Below are positions 6,301 through 13,566 of a stretch of DNA of 27,599 nucleotides, piece by piece. Every line of letters begins with the position of its first letter. Within the stretch, counting starts at the first letter, position 1. Below the pieces are notes generated by a model. That model ran no database searches. It was not told the origin of the DNA and worked only from the letters and a program-made list of their open reading frames with translations. Source of the DNA: Bacilli bacterium (GTDB lineage Bacteria; Bacillota_I; Bacilli_A; RF39; UBA660); contig JAQVNR010000011.1 of the NCBI GenBank assembly GCA_028703035.1, forward strand, positions 1 through 27,599. Reading direction: 5' to 3'. A program made the translations under genes and the position numbers.

Positions 6301-6756
6301 ATGAAAACTACATATCAATTAGTAAAAGAATTTAAAAATAATTATCCTTGGACAGTTACATGGTGGCGATTAAAAAAGCATGCTGAACTACTTGACAAAT
6401 ATTTACAACCTAATGAAAAGGTATTTTATGCCCTTGCTGGTCAAAACGATAATATTCCAAGTAGCTTTTTTAATACTGTAGTGGTAGCAGTTACCAACGA
6501 AAGATTAATAGTTGCTCAAAATCGTCTAATAGTAGGATATGATGTTTCCTTTGTCACACCAGATTTATATAACGATTTAAAAGTCGAGGCTGGTTTGTTA
6601 TGGGGAACAGTTACTATAGATACTGTAAAAGAAATAGTCTACATATCCAAGCTCTCTAATAAGGCGTTACCAGAAATTCAAGAAAAGATTTCTACCTTTA
6701 TGATTGAGGCTAAAAAGAAGTATCATAAAAAGCATGAAAACAACAAGAATTCTTAA
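6301..6756 (+). CDS. PH-domain-like (bacterial PH) protein
   Basis: This 151-residue soluble protein has a helical N-terminus (LVKEFKNNYPWTVTWWRLKKHAELLDKYL), then the typical bacterial PH-like barrel: L-Q-P-N-E-K-V-F-Y-A-L-A-G-Q, FFNTVVVAVTNERLIVAQNRLIVGYDV, and GTVTIDTVKEIVYISKL. It ends with a basic helix (EIQEKISTFMIEAKKKYHKKH). The 'VTNERLIVAQ' strand is the best family marker. An in-frame ATG at 6292 lies 1 nt after AAGGA (6287-6291), too close; the ATG at 6301 has 9 nt and is preferred. These domains often sit at the membrane face and sense lipid or protein. It follows the thioredoxin-fold gene by 14 nt. Its stop codon lies within the terminator loop. Confidence 0.75.
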   Translation: MKTTYQLVKEFKNNYPWTVTWWRLKKHAELLDKYLQPNEKVFYALAGQNDNIPSSFFNTVVVAVTNERLIVAQNRLIVGYDVSFVTPDLYNDLKVEAGLLWGTVTIDTVKEIVYISKLSNKALPEIQEKISTFMIEAKKKYHKKHENNKNS

Positions 6757-6770
6757 AGAATTCTTTTTTT
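6745..6770 (+). terminator. Rho-independent terminator
   Basis: AAGAATTC (6745-6752) and GAATTCTT (6758-6765) pair perfectly across a 5-nt loop and run into a T-tract. The stop codon of the PH-like gene lies in the loop. The next gene starts just 12 nt beyond, so read-through may supply it. Confidence 0.8.
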
Positions 6771-6782
6771 CTAAGGAGAATT

Positions 6783-7889
6783 ATGAAAAAAATATATATG
6801 TTAATTTCTATTTTTATATTTGCTTTTATCTTTTATCTGCTTGTATTGTTCTTGCCTAAGAATTATACATCCACTTATATTATAAATAACTTTGAGGTTA
6901 GCGAAACTTATATAACTGATGAAAAGAAATATCAAATTATAATTAGTGAAAATAATTTAGAATATCCATTAATCTTTTTAGATAAATATAATAAATCTCG
7001 GAAAATAGTAGAAAATATTACCTCAATTATTAAAGAAGATGAAAAGTGTTTAACAATTGTAATAAATGATAAAAAATATCCAGTTTGTTACAAAAATGAT
7101 ATTTTAATAGACTTTCGTTTATTATCTAAGGAAATGCAAGAAAATTATCAAGAATTAATTAGTAGTAAAAATGATAATATCATCGATACATATCAAAATA
7201 TTAAAATTTATAACTATAATAATAAAAAATTCTACATATGGAATTACAAGGGGTATGAATATTTAAATGAAAAAGAAAATACAACTATCAATTTATTTGA
7301 TGAAGATAATTATCATAATTCTTTAGCTTATAAAAATGATAGATATATTTTAACTCCAAATTATGACCAAGAATATTACTTTAATTCGTTTTTAGTCATT
7401 GATAATAAAAACAAAGAATTATATAATTTTGATTTTGAAAACGAAATATCATATTCATCTTATTATTTAGGTGAAATTAAAAACGAAATATTTTTAGTTG
7501 ATAAAAAAAATTATATGGAATATAAACTAAATATTAATAAAAATAAACTAAAAATTGTAGGAACTGAAAAAAAGAATGGCCTAATTTTTACAGATAAATG
7601 GGAAAACATTTCATTAAAAAAATTAGCTAACAAAGAATATACTTTTTTAAAAAAAGAAAAATATAATTACCAAGTTATAGATGAAAAATTATATTTATTA
7701 ATTAAAAAAAATAGAATTCTAATATCAAATTATAAAATCAAAGATATAATATATATTAATAATCACGATGTATATTATTTAGTAAATGATGTACTTTATT
7801 TATTTAATCCTAATATCGGTGAAGTTAAATTGTTAGAAAGTAATGAATGGAATTTTAACTACGAAAACAAGATATTTATTTTTGATTAA
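6783..7889 (+). CDS. Membrane-anchored protein with large extracellular beta domain
   Basis: I do not recognise a named family. The 368-residue protein has an uncleaved-type N-terminal helix (MKKIYMLISIFIFAFIFYLLVLFLP, residues 2-25), and the rest is polar, extracellular and very rich in Asn, Lys, Tyr and Ile. From about residue 180 the pattern is of repeated four-strand blades (YHNSLAYKNDRYILTPN, FNSFLVIDNKNKELYNF, NEIFLVDKKNYMEYKLN, VIDEKLYLLIKKNRILIS, NHDVYYLVNDVLYLFN), which suggests a beta-propeller. Two cysteines (in DEKCL and YPVCYK, about 80-105) could form a disulphide. AAGGAGA (6773-6779) sets the start. It may bind a partner at the cell surface. The next gene starts 41 nt downstream. 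Confidence 0.75.
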   Translation: MKKIYMLISIFIFAFIFYLLVLFLPKNYTSTYIINNFEVSETYITDEKKYQIIISENNLEYPLIFLDKYNKSRKIVENITSIIKEDEKCLTIVINDKKYPVCYKNDILIDFRLLSKEMQENYQELISSKNDNIIDTYQNIKIYNYNNKKFYIWNYKGYEYLNEKENTTINLFDEDNYHNSLAYKNDRYILTPNYDQEYYFNSFLVIDNKNKELYNFDFENEISYSSYYLGEIKNEIFLVDKKNYMEYKLNINKNKLKIVGTEKKNGLIFTDKWENISLKKLANKEYTFLKKEKYNYQVIDEKLYLLIKKNRILISNYKIKDIIYINNHDVYYLVNDVLYLFNPNIGEVKLLESNEWNFNYENKIFIFD

Positions 7890-7929
7890 CACAATTACAG
7901 CTAGTGAATACTTTATATTAGGTGATGAA

Positions 7930-8250
7930 ATGGATTATAAAACAATAAAACCAGTTGAATATTTTGATTATTATAATATAGAAAAAAATGATAGCTTGTT
8001 TACAATTGCTCAAAAGAAGAATGTAAATCCAAATTTACTTTCTCTTTTAAATGGACTTGATATAACTGACTATTTATATAAGGATCAAAAAATAATGATT
8101 CCTAAAGAAGGTTTTTCTTATTACATAACAAAAGAGGGTGACACTTTAGAGATATTAGTAAATATGTTTAACACTCATATTAATAATTTACTAAAATACA
8201 ACCAAACAGTCTATTTAAAAGAAGGCCAATTAATTGTTAATAAAAAATAG
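7930..8250 (+). CDS. Small double-LysM protein without signal peptide
   Basis: This 106-residue protein is made almost only of two LysM domains: residues 11-58 (YFDYYNIEKNDSLFTIAQKK...KIMIPK) and 61-104 (YYITKEGDTLEILVNMF...QLIVNK). LysM binds N-acetylglucosamine polymers such as peptidoglycan. There is no signal peptide or membrane helix. A longer in-frame start at 7843 would only add sequence overlapping the previous gene. AGGTGA (7920-7925), 4 nt before the ATG at 7930, fixes the start. LysM proteins without signals occur in spore formers as coat or cortex proteins made in the mother cell (SafA, SpoVID type), which would suit this organism; that role is inference. A terminator follows. Confidence 0.8.
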   Translation: MDYKTIKPVEYFDYYNIEKNDSLFTIAQKKNVNPNLLSLLNGLDITDYLYKDQKIMIPKEGFSYYITKEGDTLEILVNMFNTHINNLLKYNQTVYLKEGQLIVNKK

Positions 8251-8251
8251 C

Positions 8252-8279
8252 AAAATAAGAAATATCATATCTTATTTTT
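8252..8279 (+). terminator. Rho-independent terminator after LysM gene
   Basis: AAAATAAGA (8252-8260) and TCTTATTTT (8270-8278) are perfect 9-bp arms across a 9-nt loop, with the T-tract within and after the second arm. Confidence 0.7.
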
Positions 8280-8312
8280 CTGTGATATAATTATTTGGAA
8301 AGGTTGATAGTG

Positions 8313-9905
8313 ATGATATTAAAAAAACCCTATGCATTTTTAATTAGATATTTTAAATTAATCCACATTATTCTATCTATAATTATCATCATTATAATAT
8401 CTCTTTTTAGAAATATAACTAGTTTTTTTTCTCAATATGTTAAAGGTTCAATAAGTGGAACTATTGATCTTTCTTCAACATATATAAATTCACACATATA
8501 TATATTATTAATTTTAATAATAGGTTTTTCATTAGCAATGTTTTTACTTATGAAGAAAAAAGAAAAACCGACAATTTTATATATTACATTATTTATATAC
8601 TATTTAATAATGTTAATTATGATTATTTTTGCAACAAGTATTTTAAAATCAATAGAAGTAGCTTCTTTAACTCAGCAAAGCTCTAGAGCATACCGAGATA
8701 TATTTTATATAATTTCACTTCCTCAGTATTATTTTTTAATAATGAGTATTATTAGAGGAATTGGGTTTGATGTTAAAAAATTTAACTTTACTAAAGATTT
8801 ACAAGAATTAGAAATAAGAAGTGAAGATAATGAAGAGTTTGAATTTGTTCTGGGGACAGATACTTTTAAATATAAACGAAAAATTAGACGAACTTTTCGA
8901 GAATTAAAATATTATATTTTAGAAAATAAGTTCATATTTACTATTATTATTTCAGTTGTTTTAATAATTATTTCAGTAATACTCATGATAAATTTTAATC
9001 TTTTTAATAGAACCTACAAAGTCGGAAGTTCTGGTAAGGTTGGAAATTTTAATTATAAATTAGTGTCGGCTTATGAAACAAAATATGATTATAAAGGTAA
9101 TATAATTAGTTCAGGCAATAAATATTTAGTTCTCAACATGCTTATAACTAATATGTTAAGTATACCTCAAGAGCTTAATAATACCCATTTTTATTTAAAA
9201 GCAGGGGATTTATCGCTATATAATATGCCGTCATTAAGAAATTCTTTTATTGATATTGGAAAGACTTATATTGGTGATAATATTCCTGCATCAAGTACAA
9301 ATAATTATCTTTTTATATTTGAAATAAGTGAAGAAATAGATATAAAAAATTATTATTTAAATATATTAAAAAACATTGAAACGAAAAAAGGAGAAACGAT
9401 ATATAACTATGTAAAATTTAAAATAAATCCACAAAGATACAACACTAATATTAATAAAGAAGAAATTAAAATTAATCAAACTATTTACTTTGGTACTACT
9501 TTTTTTAACAATTCAAATTTAAATATAATAAATGCCGAAATAAAAAGTAGTTATGAATATAAATATGAAATATGCAATGAAGAATGCACTGAGTATTATG
9601 ACATTATAGCGCCAAGTAATCCAGCTGAAGATTCACTTTTAATCTTAGATTATAATTTAGAAATATCTGATAGTATAGGTATTAATGAAACTATTAAAAG
9701 TGATAAAGCATTTTTTGATAAGTTTTTAAAATTAGAATATAATTATAATAACAAAAACGTAATAAAAAATGTTAATGTTAAAATAAATAAAAATATAAAA
9801 AACAAAGTATTTATTGAAATACCTAAAACTGCTGAAAGATCCAATCTTTTGAATATTTCTTTAAATACCAGAGAAGGTAAATATTTTCTTTATTTACAAA
9901 AATAA
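8313..9905 (+). CDS. Five-helix membrane protein with DUF4352-like ectodomain
   Basis: An in-frame TTG at 8295 is possible, but GGAAAGG (8297-8303) is positioned for the ATG at 8313 (9 nt), giving 530 residues. Helices lie at about 14-33, 62-80, 88-110, 131-150 and 210-230. Between helices 4 and 5 is a charged cytosolic segment (residues 155-205, EDNEEFEFVLGTDTFKYKRKIRR). After helix 5 comes an extracellular domain of about 295 residues. It begins YKVGSSGKVGNFNYKLVSAYE and continues NKYLVLNMLITNMLSIPQEL, the layout of immunoglobulin-like DUF4352 domains. A second beta domain with two cysteines (YEICNEECTEYYD) follows. This is the layout of a sensor or scaffold; no enzyme motif is seen. The gene ends against a terminator that overlaps the tRNA-Cys promoter. 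Confidence 0.75.
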   Translation: MILKKPYAFLIRYFKLIHIILSIIIIIIISLFRNITSFFSQYVKGSISGTIDLSSTYINSHIYILLILIIGFSLAMFLLMKKKEKPTILYITLFIYYLIMLIMIIFATSILKSIEVASLTQQSSRAYRDIFYIISLPQYYFLIMSIIRGIGFDVKKFNFTKDLQELEIRSEDNEEFEFVLGTDTFKYKRKIRRTFRELKYYILENKFIFTIIISVVLIIISVILMINFNLFNRTYKVGSSGKVGNFNYKLVSAYETKYDYKGNIISSGNKYLVLNMLITNMLSIPQELNNTHFYLKAGDLSLYNMPSLRNSFIDIGKTYIGDNIPASSTNNYLFIFEISEEIDIKNYYLNILKNIETKKGETIYNYVKFKINPQRYNTNINKEEIKINQTIYFGTTFFNNSNLNIINAEIKSSYEYKYEICNEECTEYYDIIAPSNPAEDSLLILDYNLEISDSIGINETIKSDKAFFDKFLKLEYNYNNKNVIKNVNVKINKNIKNKVFIEIPKTAERSNLLNISLNTREGKYFLYLQK

Positions 9906-9912
9906 ATAATAA

Positions 9913-9941
9913 TTGAAAAGATTATAAATCTTTGCTATAAT
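9913..9941 (+). promoter_or_regulatory. Promoter of tRNA-Cys, embedded in a terminator
   Basis: TTGAAA (9913-9918), exactly 17 nt spacer, TATAAT (9936-9941) with TGC just before it (extended -10). Predicted start is about 9948, 5 nt before the mature tRNA. Both hexamers overlap the arms of the upstream gene's terminator hairpin. Confidence 0.75.
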
Positions 9942-9947
9942 CTTTTT
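9916..9947 (+). terminator. Terminator of the DUF4352-like gene
   Basis: AAAAGATTATA (9916-9926) and TATAATCTTTT (9936-9946) form a perfect 11-bp stem with a 9-nt loop; the T-run is inside the second arm. The second arm contains the -10 of the tRNA promoter. Confidence 0.7.
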
Positions 9948-9952
9948 AGCAT

Positions 9953-10026
9953 GGGGCCTTAGCCAAGTGGTAAGGCAAGGGACTGCAACTCCCTCAGCAC
10001 CGGTTCAAATCCGGTAGGCCCCTCCA
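9953..10026 (+). tRNA. tRNA-Cys (GCA)
   Basis: A full cloverleaf is visible. Acceptor GGGGCCT (9953-9959) pairs with AGGCCCC (10016-10022). The anticodon arm GGGA-CTGCAAC-TCCC gives anticodon GCA, which reads UGC/UGU. The T-arm is CCGG-TTCAAAT-CCGG. Discriminator T is followed by an encoded CCA. It is a lone tRNA gene with its own promoter and terminator. Confidence 0.95.
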
Positions 10027-10038
10027 TTAAGCAAAAAT

Positions 10039-10093
10039 GTCGAACTTTTCGACTTAAAGATAAGATTCAACTTATAACGAGTTGAATTTTTTT
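10039..10093 (+). terminator. Terminator downstream of tRNA-Cys
   Basis: Two hairpins in series. GTCGAA (10039-10044) pairs with TTCGAC (10048-10053). Then ATTCAACT (10065-10072) pairs with AGTTGAAT (10080-10087), followed by a T-tract to 10093. The second is a canonical intrinsic terminator. Confidence 0.8.
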
Positions 10094-10112
10094 GTTGTAA
10101 AGAAGGAAATTT

Positions 10113-10367
10113 ATGAAATTAGAAATAACAAAAAAAGAACTTGAATTTGATGAGGAGATAAAAAGAAAGGTTAATATTGTTTGTAGCTTCTGTCATAAAA
10201 AAGCAAAATACATCAATGGTAGTATTAGAACAATAAATAAAACCAATCTTGCTTACGTTGAACCTCATCGAATTTATATTGATTCATTGGTGTTCCTCGT
10301 ATTTAATAATAGTGAATCAATATTCCTTTCCATCACTGAAAGGACAAAGAAAGGATTGGTGATATAA
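10113..10367 (+). CDS. Small uncharacterised protein with one CxxC
   Basis: This 84-residue protein is not a family I recognise. It has a charged N-terminal helix (ITKKELEFDEEIKRK), then C24-S-F-C27 in NIVCSFCHKKAKY, half of a zinc-knuckle pattern with a nearby His, and a hydrophobic core YIDSLVFLVFNN. Only one cysteine pair is present, so metal binding would need dimerisation or the nearby histidines. AGAAGGA before the ATG is a fair ribosome binding site. The next gene starts directly on the base after its stop codon, so the two are translationally coupled. Confidence 0.6.
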   Translation: MKLEITKKELEFDEEIKRKVNIVCSFCHKKAKYINGSIRTINKTNLAYVEPHRIYIDSLVFLVFNNSESIFLSITERTKKGLVI

Positions 10368-10577
10368 ATGACTTACGAGGAAGAGTCTAAAACATTTTAT
10401 AAGAAAATGATTAAAAGAAGGTTCATCTATGAATTATTGTTTTATAGACAATATTTTGAAAACGAAGAAGAAACTTTAATGCAAATTTTTAAATCATGTT
10501 TAGACAATTGGGTGTTAGATGACAATGAAATTAAAGAAATAATAACTAATGTTAAAAATGAAATGAAGAAAGAATAA
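10368..10577 (+). CDS. Small uncharacterised helical protein
   Basis: This 69-residue protein is highly charged and predicted all-helical (YEEESKTFYKKMIKRR, YFENEEETLMQIFKSCLDNW, DDNEIKEIITNVKNEMKKE). It has no membrane segment and no recognisable motif. It follows the CxxC protein without a gap (TAAATG). The frame stays open after the TAA at 10575-10577 for 25 further codons, to a TAA right after codons for TNPCDF (10578-10655). The ancestral protein may therefore have been about 95 residues, cut short by a nonsense change. Whether the short or long form is the family norm cannot be judged from this window. Confidence 0.55.
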   Translation: MTYEEESKTFYKKMIKRRFIYELLFYRQYFENEEETLMQIFKSCLDNWVLDDNEIKEIITNVKNEMKKE

Positions 10578-10672
10578 AAATTAGAAATTATTAGTGATGA
10601 GCCTTTGAAATTTAAAGAATTATGTGGAATATACACCAATCCCTGTGATTTTTAAGTGAATATCTACAAGCA

Positions 10673-10701
10673 TTGACTTATATTTTAATTTAATATAATA
10701 T
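10673..10701 (+). promoter_or_regulatory. Promoter for the zinc-ribbon gene
   Basis: TTGACT (10673-10678) is followed by TATAAT (10694-10699, spacer 15) or TAATAT (10696-10701, spacer 17). The strong GGGGGA at 10717-10722 and the ATG at 10729 follow. Confidence 0.65.
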
Positions 10702-10728
10702 ATATAGCAACTGTTAGGGGGAATATTA

Positions 10729-11742
10729 ATGAAAATAGCAGTAAGTAATAGAGATTTTAAGGAATCGGGTTGTGTAAATTGTGGCTGTGATTTTGCCTAT
10801 AATCATAGCGGAGCTAGTGGCGGTGGTGTTGTACCAGTTAAATGTGGAGAATGCGATATTGAATTTGTTATTTTAGCAGATGGTTTAAATGTTTCAAGAA
10901 TGGGATTTGGGACTGGAAAGAAAGATGCTGAGGGTAAAGACATATTTGCATATCCAATACTACTACAAGCACATCCAAGAAAAGGCATTCCAAGTCATGA
11001 GTTTGTAAGACCAGACATAAGACCAGAAAATGGTATAGGAGAATTTTGTAAGCCAAGAATCGTTGGTTATGATTTGGCTTGTTTTGTAAAAAGCAAGGAA
11101 GCAGGAGCAAGAATAGTTAATATGTTTGACACTATCAATGCAGCTGAAGAAAATAAGAATAATTTTTCTTGTTGGTTAGATTACAGACCAAATGAGCCAT
11201 TATGGATACAAGTAAAAATTGATTATAATTCTGTTGGGGAGCATAATGCAAGTGCTTTAGCACAATTAATTGGTCAAGATGGAATAATAACTGTTGAAAA
11301 AATAGTACAAGCAAGAGATATTGTTTGGAATTTTGAAAATATGTGGAATTTTATTACATCAAACAAAATTGGGAGTAGTGTTGATTTAGGCTTTATGCAG
11401 AAATTAGTTAAGTTCCCATATGAAGTAACTGATGAAGATAGAAAAGGTATGGAATATGTTTTAAAAACTAATAATAATCAATTAGCTATGTTTGAAATAT
11501 ATGGAATGTATTTACAAGTTCAAAAAGAATTAGCTGGACACAATGTTGATAGAGCAGCAGAAGTTGTTGAACATACAATGGCTAGTATTGATTCTAAATT
11601 ATATAAAAATATTCAAGGACCACGTGAATATGCAGATCAAAGAGTGTTCCACGAATATTTATTTACTGATTTAGCAGAATTAATGAAATCATATCAAACA
11701 CACGATAAAAAGCAAGATGGAAATATTAAAATAATTAAATAA
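10729..11742 (+). CDS. Uncharacterised protein with N-terminal zinc ribbon
   Basis: This 337-residue cytosolic protein is not a family I can name. Residues 15-42 form a treble-clef/zinc-ribbon pattern: C15-V-N-C18-G-C20 ... V-K-C39-G-E-C42. A basic/proline region follows (LLQAHPRKGIPSHEFVRPDIRPENGIGEFCKPRIVGYDL). The core looks alpha/beta and includes SCWLDYRPNEPLWIQVKI. The C-terminal 120 residues are helical (GMEYVLKTNNNQLAMFEIYGMYLQVQKELAG). Codon use is more GC-rich and regular than in the flanking membrane genes, which may mean higher expression. It is a single-gene unit with its own strong promoter, strong ribosome binding site and strong terminator. A nucleic-acid or protein binding role through the zinc ribbon is a guess. 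Confidence 0.7.
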   Translation: MKIAVSNRDFKESGCVNCGCDFAYNHSGASGGGVVPVKCGECDIEFVILADGLNVSRMGFGTGKKDAEGKDIFAYPILLQAHPRKGIPSHEFVRPDIRPENGIGEFCKPRIVGYDLACFVKSKEAGARIVNMFDTINAAEENKNNFSCWLDYRPNEPLWIQVKIDYNSVGEHNASALAQLIGQDGIITVEKIVQARDIVWNFENMWNFITSNKIGSSVDLGFMQKLVKFPYEVTDEDRKGMEYVLKTNNNQLAMFEIYGMYLQVQKELAGHNVDRAAEVVEHTMASIDSKLYKNIQGPREYADQRVFHEYLFTDLAELMKSYQTHDKKQDGNIKIIK

Positions 11743-11753
11743 AATATTTAATA

Positions 11754-11773
11754 TAACAATGTGTGCATTGTTA
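11754..11773 (+). repeat. Hairpin just after the zinc-ribbon gene
   Basis: TAACAATG (11754-11761) and CATTGTTA (11766-11773) are perfect 8-bp arms with a 4-nt loop, located between the stop codon and the true terminator. It may stabilise the mRNA 3' end. Confidence 0.55.
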
Positions 11774-11774
11774 T

Positions 11775-11809
11775 GAGAGTTGAATATGATTTCAGCTCTT
11801 TTTTTTTGG
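11775..11809 (+). terminator. Strong intrinsic terminator
   Basis: AGAGTTGAA (11776-11784) pairs with TTCAGCTCT (11791-11799), including one G-U, then a run of about ten T. Confidence 0.85.
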
Positions 11810-11853
11810 TTTTAATATGCTAAATATAGAGTTTTTAGATGTGCAAAAAGATT

Positions 11854-11979
11854 TTGACTTTTTTATGCAGAAACAGTTTATTACGGGCTATTATAAACTT
11901 TCAATAAAAGACACGTCATTTCCAAAAGTTTTGGGAACGCACTTCTAAAACTTGACTTTGTCAAAAAAAGATATATAAT
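11854..11979 (+). promoter_or_regulatory. Promoter and operator-like region before 12009 gene
   Basis: The clear promoter is TTGACT (11952-11957), 16 nt spacer, TATAAT (11974-11979). Its -35 lies in a perfect palindrome TTGAC-ttt-GTCAA (11952-11964), a possible operator. Upstream lie two further inverted repeats: AGTTTAT/ATAAACT (11875-11881, 11893-11899) and CCAAAA-g-TTTTGG (11922-11934). A weaker candidate promoter, TTGACT (11854-11859) with TTTATT (11877-11882), precedes them. The gap of 266 bases between the two flanking genes is long for this window, which favours regulation. Confidence 0.5.
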
Positions 11980-12008
11980 ATCTTTAATTAAACAGGAGGT
12001 TTTATTAA

Positions 12009-12506
12009 ATGAAAAATATAATTGAAAGAATAGAACAAGCTACAGAGAAGTCAATAATGCCACTTATATATTTGGCACTTCATGATTCTTTAATCGCTGT
12101 TTCATGGAATAATCATGATATTAATAGAGGCGCAGAACCAATTGATGTTGAATTTCATCAAAGATTAAGAGAAGTATCAATGGCAAAGCTTTTATCTTTT
12201 GGAGTTAAAAGTGAACAATTACAATCTTGGTATGATGTTTTTGCAGCTCGTTTTGAAACATTTGGAATTTTTAGTAGACATATCATATCTCAAATAATTG
12301 ATGGAACAATATCAGAGGCTAGGTTAAAAAAGTTATTTGCTAAAGATAGTGATATTTCTAATGATGAGATTTATAGGATTGCTGATGAATATTCTGACAT
12401 GGACTGCGCTTTAGCAAGAGAGCTTGGATATGAAACATGCTCGCCATTATATTCGGCTGATGATCAACTAGTTATTAGAAAAACAAGAAGTTCACATTCT
12501 AAATAA
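12009..12506 (+). CDS. Uncharacterised helical protein
   Basis: This 165-residue cytosolic protein is not a family I recognise. It looks all-helical, with a hydrophobic helix PLIYLALHDSLIAVSW followed by NNHDINRGAEPIDVEFHQRLREVSMAKLL and WYDVFAARFETFGIFSRHIISQIIDG. It ends with an acidic stretch (DSDISNDEIYRIADEYSDMDCALARELGYE) and a basic, serine-rich tail (RKTRSSHSK). Histidines and acids are plentiful, but there is no metal motif I can defend. AGGAGG (11994-11999) lies 9 nt before the ATG. It has its own promoter with operator-like palindromes and a downstream hairpin, so it is a single-gene, probably regulated unit. Like the zinc-ribbon gene before it, it is more GC-rich than the surrounding membrane genes. 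Confidence 0.7.
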   Translation: MKNIIERIEQATEKSIMPLIYLALHDSLIAVSWNNHDINRGAEPIDVEFHQRLREVSMAKLLSFGVKSEQLQSWYDVFAARFETFGIFSRHIISQIIDGTISEARLKKLFAKDSDISNDEIYRIADEYSDMDCALARELGYETCSPLYSADDQLVIRKTRSSHSK

Positions 12507-12538
12507 TATTGTCGCTTTATCATTTAAAATTTTATAAT

Positions 12539-12563
12539 AGTTTGTTAAAATAGCAAACTTTTT
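12539..12563 (+). terminator. Weak intrinsic terminator
   Basis: AGTTTG (12539-12544) and CAAACT (12554-12559) form a 6-bp stem with a 9-nt loop, followed by a T-rich stretch. Confidence 0.5.
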
Positions 12564-12581
12564 ATTTTGTTAAAATGAAAT

Positions 12582-12610
12582 TTGACATGAAACTTGTAAA
12601 AACGTATAAT
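12582..12610 (+). promoter_or_regulatory. Consensus sigma-A promoter for the lipid kinase gene
   Basis: TTGACA (12582-12587), 17 nt spacer, TATAAT (12605-12610): a perfect match to both consensus hexamers. Confidence 0.85.
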
Positions 12611-12630
12611 TTAGTAGTAAGGTGGTTAGA

Positions 12631-13566
12631 ATGAAAAAAAAGACATGTGCAGTTATATATAATCCAAATAGCGGGCATACTTTAAAACCAAGGTATATTA
12701 AAGAGTATAAAAAAATTTTAATTAAGTACGGTTATGAACCAAAAATAATTGGAACAGAGTATGCTGGGCATGCTAAGGAAATAGTAAGTCATCTAGATAG
12801 TGTAGATCTTGTTATATCAATGGGTGGGGATGGGACTTTTAACGAAGTCATGAGCGGTAACATCGAAAGAAAAAAACGTCTTGTGCTAGCCCACATTCCA
12901 GTTGGTACAACTAATGATATTGGAGTAATGTTTGGTTATGGCAAAGATATGAAACAAAATTTAAGAAATTTACTTAATGGTGTTGTTAAAGGTATGGATG
13001 TTTGCATGATAAATGGAAGACCTTTTGTATATGTAGCAGGTTTTGGTAAATTTTTAAATGTAGCTTATGAAACACCACGAGCTTTAAAGAAAAAATATGG
13101 AAAAATTGCTTATTTAATTGAAGGCTTTAAAGATTTTTTAAGACCAACTAAGCTATATAAAGTAACATATAAAGTTAATGGAATTGAAAAAACTGGCTAT
13201 TATTCTTTTATGCTGATATCAAATGCTAACCGAATTGCGGGAATAAATAATTTTTATCGTGACATTAAACTTGATGATAATCAATTTGAAGTTTTGTTTT
13301 GTAATTTTAAAAGAAGAATTGATATATTAAGAACCTTTAGTGTCCTTCTAACTACTGATATTACTAAAGTTTCGGGCTTTGAGTTTTATCGAACAAACAA
13401 AATTGAAGTCGATTTTGAGGAATATCCTAAAAAAGTCTGGTGCGTAGATGGCGAAAAATTAGATCGTGCTGTTTTAAAATATTTAATAGAAAATGAGCAA
13501 AACATTAAAATTATGCTTCCTAAAAAAAATGTTGATAAAATATTTGTAAGTAAAAAAACTTTTTAA
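12631..13566 (+). CDS. dgkB: Diacylglycerol kinase family lipid kinase (DagK/YegS type)
   Basis: This 311-residue protein has the catalytic domain of soluble diacylglycerol/sphingosine-type kinases. It shows an N-terminal VIYNPNSGH, the nucleotide-binding motif SMGGDGTFNEV (G65-G-D-G-T69), HIPVGTTNDIG as the second conserved block, and the C-terminal beta domain with WCVDGEKL. DgkB in Bacillota phosphorylates diacylglycerol released during lipoteichoic acid synthesis so that it re-enters phospholipid synthesis. The in-frame GTG at 12622 overlaps the ribosome binding site AAGGTGG (12619-12625); the ATG at 12631 is preferred. It has a consensus promoter. It converges on a yfhO-like gene with no gap between stop codons. 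The substrate is inferred from family; other lipids are possible. Confidence 0.85.
   Translation: MKKKTCAVIYNPNSGHTLKPRYIKEYKKILIKYGYEPKIIGTEYAGHAKEIVSHLDSVDLVISMGGDGTFNEVMSGNIERKKRLVLAHIPVGTTNDIGVMFGYGKDMKQNLRNLLNGVVKGMDVCMINGRPFVYVAGFGKFLNVAYETPRALKKKYGKIAYLIEGFKDFLRPTKLYKVTYKVNGIEKTGYYSFMLISNANRIAGINNFYRDIKLDDNQFEVLFCNFKRRIDILRTFSVLLTTDITKVSGFEFYRTNKIEVDFEEYPKKVWCVDGEKLDRAVLKYLIENEQNIKIMLPKKNVDKIFVSKKTF

Noticed and set aside
7843..7929. Longer start for the double-LysM gene
   Set aside because: It would overlap the upstream coding region; the AGGTGA before 7930 is well placed and the LysM domain starts just after it.
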